Shown in pieces: positions 38,612 to 44,250 of a DNA stretch of 44,250 nt. Numbering within the stretch: the stretch's first letter is position 1; the number at the start of each line of letters is the position of its first letter. The notes below the pieces were generated by a model. The model made no database searches. It saw nothing but the letters and a program-made list of their open reading frames with translations, and was not told the origin of the DNA. The translations under genes and the position numbers were made by a program. The stretch is from Rikenellaceae bacterium (GTDB taxonomy: Bacteria; Bacteroidota; Bacteroidia; Bacteroidales; UBA932), in contig CAAGNP010000029.1 of NCBI GenBank assembly GCA_900771335.1, positions 1 to 44,250 on the forward strand, in the 5' to 3' direction.

Positions 38612-41600
38612 TTTTTACCATTGATAAATAGTTCTATCCAAGGAGTAACCTCCTCATTTCTCTTATCGTATGGGTAATGAGCCCAGTTCCATGGTCTCAA
38701 GCACCTTTCAGGGTGAGGCATCATAGCCAAATGGCGGCCGTCCTGAGAGCATACGCCTGCGATACCCTCTGGTGAACCGTTAGGGTTGGCAGGGTAGGAG
38801 TTATAGGTATATCTTAGAGCGACATTGTATTTGTCGACAGACTCAGGGAATGAGAATTTGCCCTCTCCGTGTGCAACCCAGATACCAAGTTTGCTGCCGG
38901 TAAGGGTAGATAGAAGTACTGCTGGTGATTCTTCCACTTGTACACCCACAAATGCAGATTCGTATTTGTGTGAGTTGTTGTGCTGCATCTTAGGAGAGCG
39001 TGCACGGTCTTCCCAAGTCAGAAGGCCAAGCTCTGCCATAAGCTGGCATCCGTTGCAGACACCCAAACTTAGGGTATCCTTACGTGAGTAGAAGTTTTCA
39101 AGGGCTTTCTTAGCCTTCTCGTTGTATTGGAATGCACCAGCCCAGCCTTTAGCGGAACCGAGGGTGTCGGCATTTGAGAAGCCACCCACGAAGACGATCA
39201 TATTTACATCTTCAAGTGTCTCTCTGCCGGTGATAAGGTCTGTCATATGGACATCCTTCACATTGAACCCGGCCATGTAAAGTGCCCAAGCCATCTCACG
39301 GTCACCATTTGAACCTTTTTCACGGATGATGGCAGCTGTGTGCTTGCGCTCAGCAGGGGAGTCATATTTGCCGGTGAATCCCTCAGGGAATTTGTATTGT
39401 AGAGGCTGAACTTTGTAGTTTGCAAATCTTTCGTGTGCAAGCTCTTTGCCCACCTGGTGAACATCAAACAAGTAAGAGGTCTCGAACCAGATATCTCTCA
39501 TCTTGTCGATATCCAATGCGAGTTTCTTGTTGCCAGGAAGGGTGATGTCAAGAACTCTCTCTTTGGCGAAGCTACCAATCTTGTATGCAGCGATTTCTTT
39601 GCCAAGGGCTTTGACAAATGAATCCTCTGCTCCTGCTTTCACTTGTACTACCACTGCAGGAACCTCTGAGAAGAGGATTCTGGCAGAATCGAAGGCTGTA
39701 AGGTCAATATCAAGACCACCGTCCACATTTGAGTAGCACATCTCCAAGAGGGTAGTGACAAGACCGCCGGCAGATACGTCGTGACCTGCGAGAACAGGGG
39801 TGTTGCCTGAGCGGAACATCACATCCTGAAGGGTGTTGAAGCAGTTTTTGAAATATGCAGGATCCTGGATATCAGGAGCTGCTGCTCCAATTTTCTTGAT
39901 GGTTTGTGCATATGCAGAACCTCCCAATGGATAGCTTCTGTCAGCTGTGAAAGGTATATAATATATGGTAGATTCCTCTTTTTGGACTACAGGGTGGATG
40001 GTAGCGTATACATCTTCCGATTCACCTACGGTAGAGATGATCACTGTACCAGGAGAAAGGACTTTGTCACCGTTAGGGTATTTCTGTGTCATTGACATAG
40101 AGTCCTTACCTGTAGGGATATTGACGCCAAGGGCAATAGCGAAGTCACTTGCACCTTTTACTGCGCTGTAAAGACGTGCGTTCTCACCATCGTTCTTGCA
40201 AGGCCACATCCAGTTTGCACTGAGTGATACGCCTGAAAGGTTTTCGCGGATAGGGGTCCATACCATATTGGTAAGGGCCTCTGAGATGGCTATTCTAGAA
40301 CCTGCAGCAGGATCGATAAGACCCACCATAGGTGCGTGGCCGATGCTGGTAGCGATACCCTCTTTGTTCTGATAACCAAGGGCTGTGACGCCAAGGTTGT
40401 TTAGAGGAAGCTGGATCTCACCGCAAGTCTGCTGGCAAGCGATAAGACCTGTAACCGAACGGTCAACTTTGTTTGTAAGCCAATCTTTACAAGCCACAGA
40501 CTCGATGCTGAGAACTTTTGCCACTTGTGTCTCAAGTTCAGCAGGGGTAAGGGCGTCGATATCGGTGTCGATAGGTTGGAAACCACCTTTTCCGTCTGCA
40601 CCACCCTTAGGTGACTCATCTGTCATCACTGTCTTAGGGGTAGAACCGAACATATCTGAAAGTTCGAGGTCGATAGGGGTTTCGCCTGTCTTATTGTTCT
40701 TAAGTGTGAAATTGTGTTTGCCTGTGGTCTCTCCGATCACGTAGAAAGGTGCCCTCTCGCGCTCTGCAATGCGGTGCAACTCCTCTACATCTTTCTCTTT
40801 CATAACCAGACCCATTCTCTCCTGAGACTCGTTGCCGATAATCTCTTTGGCAGAAAGGGTTGGGTCGCCGATAGGGAGTTTCTCGATGTCGATATTGCCG
40901 CCAAGCTCCTCTACAAGCTCTGAAAGGCAGTTAAGGTGACCACCTGCACCGTGGTCGTGAACTGATATAATGGTGTTCTCCTCTTTCTCTGAAATGGCGC
41001 GGATAGCGTTGTAAGCCCTCTTCTGCATCTCAGGGTTTGAACGTTGGATCGCGTTGAGCTCGATTGCATTGCCATACTCACCTGTTGCCACCGATGAAAC
41101 AGCGCCACCACCCATACCGATACGGTAGTTGTCACCGCCGAGAAGGACAATCTTGTCACCCACCTCAGGGGTCTCTTTAAGCGAGTCTTTCTTTTTGGCG
41201 TAGCCGACACCACCTGCAAGCATAATCACTTTGTCGAAGCCATATTTGCGCTCCTCTTCAGTGTGCTCCATAGTCTGAAGCGAACCGGTGATTACTGGCT
41301 GGCCGAATTTGTTGCCGAAGTCAGATGCACCATTGGATGCTTTGATGAGAATCTCCTGTGGAGTCTGGTATAGCCAAGGGCGTGGTTCGTCCTGTTCCCA
41401 GGTGCGAAGCTCCTTGTTGCCCTCTTCGAAGCGTGGGTAAGAGGTCATATAGACAGCAGTACCTGCAATAGGGAATGAACCTTTACCTCCGGCAATACGG
41501 TCGCGGATCTCACCACCACTACCGGTAGCAGCACCGTTGAATGGCTCTACTGTGGTAGGGAAGTTGTGGGTCTCCGCTTTAAGGGAGATAACGGTCTTGT

Positions 41601-42303
41601 TCTCGTGGAGTTTGAAGTTGGATGGTTTGTCGCCACACTCAGGGTGGAACATATCCACTACAGGACCGTCGATAAATGCACAGTTGTCTTTATATGCTGA
41701 GACTATTCTTCCAGGGTTCTCGGAAGAGGTCTTTTTGATCATCTTGAAAAGGGACGATTCCATCTCCTTGCCATCGATGATGAAGGTGCCGTTGAAGATT
41801 TTGTGACGGCAGTGCTCCGAGTTCACTTGTGAGAAACCGAATACCTCACTGTCGGTAAGTGGACGGCCAAGCTTTTGGGCAAGACCTTTAAGGTATGCAA
41901 TCTCCTCAGTCGAAAGGGCAAGACCCTCCTGAACATTGTATGACTCAAGGTCGGTGATATGGATAACCTCCTCAGGAGCCTTGTCAATGGTGAAAATATC
42001 CTGATCCAAACCTTCGTACTGACGTTGGAGCATCTTGTCAAATGAATCTTTGCCTGCGTAGAACTCTTCAATACGCTCTATGCCGGTGATGTTCATATTT
42101 TCGGTAATCTCTACAGCTGTGGTACTCCAAGGGGTGATCATCTCGCGACGGGGGCCGATAAAGCTCCCTTCAACTTTTTCTGATGGGATAAGTGTTGCGT
42201 CTGAAAATAGCCACTGAAGTGCCTCTATAGAGGATTTTGGAAGTTCTGAAGATGTTTTTACAGCGATAACTGTTTCTGTCTTGGTTTGGAAGAATAGAAT
42301 CAT
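38581..42303 (-). CDS. purL: Phosphoribosylformylglycinamidine synthase, single-chain
   Basis: A 1240-residue enzyme, the fourth step of purine synthesis: FGAR to FGAM using ATP and glutamine. The large-form PurL layout is seen: an N-terminal PurS-like region; the FGAM synthase core with VNSEHCRHKIFNGTF and ETHNFPTTVEPFNGAATGSGG; a second half with GVNIPTGKDSMSM; and a C-terminal glutaminase with IVFVGGFSNAD, nucleophile Cys1083 in LGVCNGCQ, and the PHPER motif. The length matches proteobacterial PurL, not the split PurLQS of Bacillus. Divergent from folC; overlaps PhoH at its 3' end. Confidence 0.98.
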   Translation of the reverse strand: MILFFQTKTETVIAVKTSSELPKSSIEALQWLFSDATLIPSEKVEGSFIGPRREMITPWSTTAVEITENMNITGIERIEEFYAGKDSFDKMLQRQYEGLDQDIFTIDKAPEEVIHITDLESYNVQEGLALSTEEIAYLKGLAQKLGRPLTDSEVFGFSQVNSEHCRHKIFNGTFIIDGKEMESSLFKMIKKTSSENPGRIVSAYKDNCAFIDGPVVDMFHPECGDKPSNFKLHENKTVISLKAETHNFPTTVEPFNGAATGSGGEIRDRIAGGKGSFPIAGTAVYMTSYPRFEEGNKELRTWEQDEPRPWLYQTPQEILIKASNGASDFGNKFGQPVITGSLQTMEHTEEERKYGFDKVIMLAGGVGYAKKKDSLKETPEVGDKIVLLGGDNYRIGMGGGAVSSVATGEYGNAIELNAIQRSNPEMQKRAYNAIRAISEKEENTIISVHDHGAGGHLNCLSELVEELGGNIDIEKLPIGDPTLSAKEIIGNESQERMGLVMKEKDVEELHRIAERERAPFYVIGETTGKHNFTLKNNKTGETPIDLELSDMFGSTPKTVMTDESPKGGADGKGGFQPIDTDIDALTPAELETQVAKVLSIESVACKDWLTNKVDRSVTGLIACQQTCGEIQLPLNNLGVTALGYQNKEGIATSIGHAPMVGLIDPAAGSRIAISEALTNMVWTPIRENLSGVSLSANWMWPCKNDGENARLYSAVKGASDFAIALGVNIPTGKDSMSMTQKYPNGDKVLSPGTVIISTVGESEDVYATIHPVVQKEESTIYYIPFTADRSYPLGGSAYAQTIKKIGAAAPDIQDPAYFKNCFNTLQDVMFRSGNTPVLAGHDVSAGGLVTTLLEMCYSNVDGGLDIDLTAFDSARILFSEVPAVVVQVKAGAEDSFVKALGKEIAAYKIGSFAKERVLDITLPGNKKLALDIDKMRDIWFETSYLFDVHQVGKELAHERFANYKVQPLQYKFPEGFTGKYDSPAERKHTAAIIREKGSNGDREMAWALYMAGFNVKDVHMTDLITGRETLEDVNMIVFVGGFSNADTLGSAKGWAGAFQYNEKAKKALENFYSRKDTLSLGVCNGCQLMAELGLLTWEDRARSPKMQHNNSHKYESAFVGVQVEESPAVLLSTLTGSKLGIWVAHGEGKFSFPESVDKYNVALRYTYNSYPANPNGSPEGIAGVCSQDGRHLAMMPHPERCLRPWNWAHYPYDKRNEEVTPWIELFINGKKWLENQKSSF

Positions 42304-42352
42304 AGTTGATGTCTGTTTATTTAATTCGGTAAAATTACTGAATTTTTGTCAG

Positions 42353-42375
42353 AATTGGCCGATTATTTGCCAATT
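42353..42375. repeat. Inverted repeat between purL and folC
   Basis: AATTGGC (42353-42359) is mirrored by GCCAATT (42369-42375) with a nine-base centre. Lying in the roughly 100-base divergent spacer, it could be an operator acting on either gene, or a chance palindrome. No sharp promoter boxes were found in this spacer. Confidence 0.35.
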
Positions 42376-42405
42376 TTGCAAACAAATTATTAACACAGTG
42401 TGATT

Positions 42406-44070
42406 ATGGTGGATATTTCTAAAAGATACGAAGAGAAAATCGGTACCCTTTTTAGGATGGTGCCATCTTTCCAGAAGGTGGGGAAAGCGGGGTATCACCC
42501 TGGAATTGGGACTATGCGGATGTTTGATGATTCTCTTGGTAATCCACACAGAAAGTTTAAGACCATCCATGTGGCCGGGACCAATGGCAAAGGGTCAGTG
42601 TCGAGCATGCTTGCCTCTGTGTTAATGGGGATGGGGTATCGTGTGGGGCTCTATACTTCACCACATTTGGCAGATTTCCGTGAGAGGATAAAAGTGAATG
42701 GTGAGATGATAACCCATGAAGCTGTCCTCGATTTTCTCGACAGGAGTGAAGGTTTTGTAGCAGAGAATGATCCGTCGTTTTTCGAGATTACCACAGCAAT
42801 GGCATTTGATTATTTCGCAGCGTGCGGTGTGGACTATGCGGTGGTGGAGTGTGGTCTTGGAGGGCGTTTGGATTCTACGAATATTGTGACACCGGTCCTC
42901 TCTGTGATCACATCGATAGGGCTGGACCATACTGATATCCTGGGGGATACAGAGGAGAAGATAGCCTTCGAAAAAGGTGGAATAATCAAAGCCGGTGTCC
43001 CTGTGGTAGCAGGGCAGGTGACAGATTCGGTCGCAGAGGTCCTGGGGGGTATTGCAGAGGAGAGGGGTGCAATGTTGTATATGATGGGGGCTGAGATCGA
43101 AAACAATCCCTCCCATCTGACGATGGGCCCCTCCCTCTGCGGCCAGAGGGGTAGCACGGTTTTCTCTTCTCAGCCCCCATCAGATGATTCCCAGCCAACT
43201 TCACATTCGGACCACATCGGGCACGAAAATGCCGCTTTCTGTTCCCAAACTTCACTTTTGGGCCACATCGGGCACGAAAATGCAGCTTTCTGTGCCCAAA
43301 CTTCACTTCAGACGCACATCGGGCATGAAAATGCCAATTTCTGTGCCCAACCCCCACTTTTGGACCACATCGGGCACGAAAATGCCGCTTTCTGTGCCCA
43401 AACTTCACTTCAGACGCACATCGGGCATGAAAATGCCGCTTTCTGTGCCCATTTTCCGGACTCGGTACTTGAGGATATCCTCTCGAAGATGGACTTGAAG
43501 GGTGATTATCAGCGGAGTAATCTGAAGACGGTACTCAAATGTCTGGAGGTGCTTTCAATGTGCGGCTTGACTGCAGAACCGGATCAGGTTGCAGACTCCA
43601 TTTGCCATGCAGCTGAGCGGACAGGTTTCCGAGGCCGTTGGGAAGTCCTTTCCCAAAAACCGTATGTAGTGTGTGATATCGCCCACAATCCTCACGGGAT
43701 CAGGCCAGTAATGGAGCAGCTCAAAAGGGTCTTTCAGGAAGCGTTATCTGTTATGGGGGATAATCTCTCGGGCAATGGAGCATCCCCTCGTCTGTTTTTG
43801 GTCTTCGGTGTGATGGGGGACAAGGATCTTGAGAGTATAAGCGACTATCTTCCCCGTGAAGCCTATTATTTCTATACTGCTGCCGACTCTCCCAGGGCTA
43901 TGAATCCTAACAAACTTTTCCAATGGATGTCTGACCATGGTTTCAAAGGGGAGGTGACACGTGATGTGGTCTCTGCAGTGCATGATTGTCTTGTCCAAGC
44001 CTCAGAGAATGATATAATTTATATAGGTGGTAGCAGTTATGTGGTAGCCGAGGCGATAAAATTATTTTAA
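42406..44070 (+). CDS. folC: Folylpolyglutamate/dihydrofolate synthase with an in-frame repeat insertion
   Basis: A 554-residue Mur-ligase-family enzyme that adds glutamate to folates. The P-loop is AGTNGKGS at residues 57-64, followed by LYTSPHLADFRERI, FFEITTAMAF, ECGLGGRLDSTN and SIGLDHTDILG. The C-terminal domain has CDIAHNPHG and FGVMGDKDL. Usual FolC proteins are about 420-440 residues. The excess lies between about residue 236 (after AEIENNPSHLT) and 350 (before LEDILSKMDLKG), at the junction leading into the C-terminal domain. It contains almost five copies of a 17-residue repeat. All conserved catalytic blocks are intact on either side and the frame is kept, so the enzyme may be functional with an extra loop. 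I chose the ATG at 42406 over a GTG two codons before. Confidence 0.93.
   Translation: MVDISKRYEEKIGTLFRMVPSFQKVGKAGYHPGIGTMRMFDDSLGNPHRKFKTIHVAGTNGKGSVSSMLASVLMGMGYRVGLYTSPHLADFRERIKVNGEMITHEAVLDFLDRSEGFVAENDPSFFEITTAMAFDYFAACGVDYAVVECGLGGRLDSTNIVTPVLSVITSIGLDHTDILGDTEEKIAFEKGGIIKAGVPVVAGQVTDSVAEVLGGIAEERGAMLYMMGAEIENNPSHLTMGPSLCGQRGSTVFSSQPPSDDSQPTSHSDHIGHENAAFCSQTSLLGHIGHENAAFCAQTSLQTHIGHENANFCAQPPLLDHIGHENAAFCAQTSLQTHIGHENAAFCAHFPDSVLEDILSKMDLKGDYQRSNLKTVLKCLEVLSMCGLTAEPDQVADSICHAAERTGFRGRWEVLSQKPYVVCDIAHNPHGIRPVMEQLKRVFQEALSVMGDNLSGNGASPRLFLVFGVMGDKDLESISDYLPREAYYFYTAADSPRAMNPNKLFQWMSDHGFKGEVTRDVVSAVHDCLVQASENDIIYIGGSSYVVAEAIKLF
43213..43451 (+). repeat. Tandem 51-base repeats inside folC (about 4.7 copies)
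   Basis: Copies start at 43213, 43264, 43315, 43366 and 43417, exactly 51 bases apart; the last is cut after 35 bases. A partial unit tail precedes the first (about 43190-43212). Each copy codes for 17 residues of the type HIGHENAAFCAQTSLQT. Copies 3 and 5 share CATGAA where 1, 2 and 4 have CACGAA, and copies 3 and 5 follow identical tails, suggesting a two-unit duplication step. Each unit contains GGGCAC and GTGCCC arms that can form a short stem. There are no spacers, so this is not a CRISPR array. Confidence 0.95.
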
Positions 44071-44075
44071 TTTTT

Positions 44076-44107
44076 TTTGGTGGTTAGAAAAAACTGCCAT
44101 ATATTTG
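44076..44107 (+). promoter_or_regulatory. Promoter of tRNA-Val
   Basis: TTTG (44076-44079), a 20-base spacer and TATATTTG (44100-44107): a perfect Bacteroidetes promoter, 18 bases before the tRNA. Confidence 0.82.
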
Positions 44108-44125
44108 CATCCGCTAAAGAAAAGA

Positions 44126-44203
44126 GGGAGCATAGCTCAGTTGGTTTAGAGCATCTGCCTTACAAGCAGAGGGTCGGGGGTTCGACTCCCTCTGCTCCCA
44201 CCA
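44126..44203 (+). tRNA. tRNA-Val (anticodon TAC)
   Basis: A complete cloverleaf: acceptor GGGAGCA with TGCTCCC, D-arm AGCTCAGTTGGTTTAGAGC, anticodon loop CTTACAA between TCTGC and GCAGA (anticodon TAC), T-arm GGGGGTTCGACTCCC, discriminator A and an encoded CCA end (44201-44203). Perfect promoter before it and perfect terminator after it. Confidence 0.97.
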
Positions 44204-44204
44204 G

Positions 44205-44233
44205 AGGCCTTAGAGAAATCTAAGGCCTTTTTT
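44205..44233 (+). terminator. Rho-independent terminator of tRNA-Val
   Basis: AGGCCTTAGA and TCTAAGGCCT form a perfect ten-base-pair stem with a GAAA tetraloop, followed by a run of six T beginning at the stem's last base. It starts two bases after the CCA end. Confidence 0.95.
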
Positions 44234-44250
44234 CGTTGTATTAATATCGG

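Noticed and set aside
42986..43408. Minus-strand 140-residue frame with a repeated Arg/His-rich pattern
   Set aside because: It is the antisense reading of the folC repeats; it has no start signals or family features and crosses conserved FolC codons.
43213..43451. CRISPR-like array in folC
   Set aside because: The 51-base units are directly contiguous with no unique spacers, keep the folC reading frame, and no cas genes are nearby.

Overview
The window looks like a chromosomal segment of a Bacteroidetes, most likely Bacteroidales, genome. Three things point there. Promoters repeatedly show the Bacteroidetes sigma-ABfr type: a -7 box TAnnTTTG, in the clearest cases with TTG or TTTG about 19-20 bases upstream. 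Shine-Dalgarno sequences are mostly weak. The gene content is also typical: a fimbrillin-like lipoprotein with a Fibrobacter-type paralogous domain, PPDK, HydE/HydF, DUF368, a PIN-PhoH protein and one-piece PurL. I cannot name a genus. Most of the window is housekeeping sequence, with a few accessory patches.

Layout. 1-6.9 kb: the 3' end of gapA with its terminator; a two-TM sensor-like protein overlapping trkH; a RecD-like helicase; a convergent THUMP-like methyltransferase; a phosphosugar mutase. 7.0-9.75 kb is accessory: hairpin-rich non-coding DNA, a 37-residue peptide gene, and a surface lipoprotein whose C-terminus looks like a hypervariable (diversity-generating-retroelement type) region. 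9.75-14 kb, minus strand: three tandem exported C1B cysteine peptidases, then pssA. 14-21.2 kb, plus strand: a ClpB without its N-domain, an AspT/YidE-type transporter, and a tight four-gene cassette (HPr-kinase-like protein, S26-type peptidase, PqqD-like protein, ABC exporter) resembling a RiPP maturation and export unit. 21.2-26 kb: ybaK, patatin, EIIC-like transporter, ferritin, two fused gene remnants, YhhN.

26-31.6 kb: tRNA-Arg within a cluster of strong hairpins, a barrel-like protein plus S41-type lipoprotein pair, then a minus-strand operon of a K+/H+ antiporter, an unknown protein and a DUF368 lipid-carrier transporter. 31.6-44.2 kb: hydF-hydE, a small LPP20-like exported protein, ppdK, PhoH overlapping purL, divergent folC carrying an in-frame array of 51-base repeats, and tRNA-Val with its terminator.

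The most unusual signals are: (1) nearly five copies of a 17-residue repeat inside folC; (2) the sharply different codon pattern in the last 54 codons of the lipoprotein at 7459-9342, as expected for an adenine-mutagenised variable region; (3) the kinase/peptidase/PqqD/ABC cassette with no visible precursor or cyclase next to it; and (4) the 37-residue peptide with a YxxPxL start, reminiscent of leaders bound by PqqD-like domains. Joining (3) and (4) is speculation. Functions are assigned by reading motifs; no searches were run.
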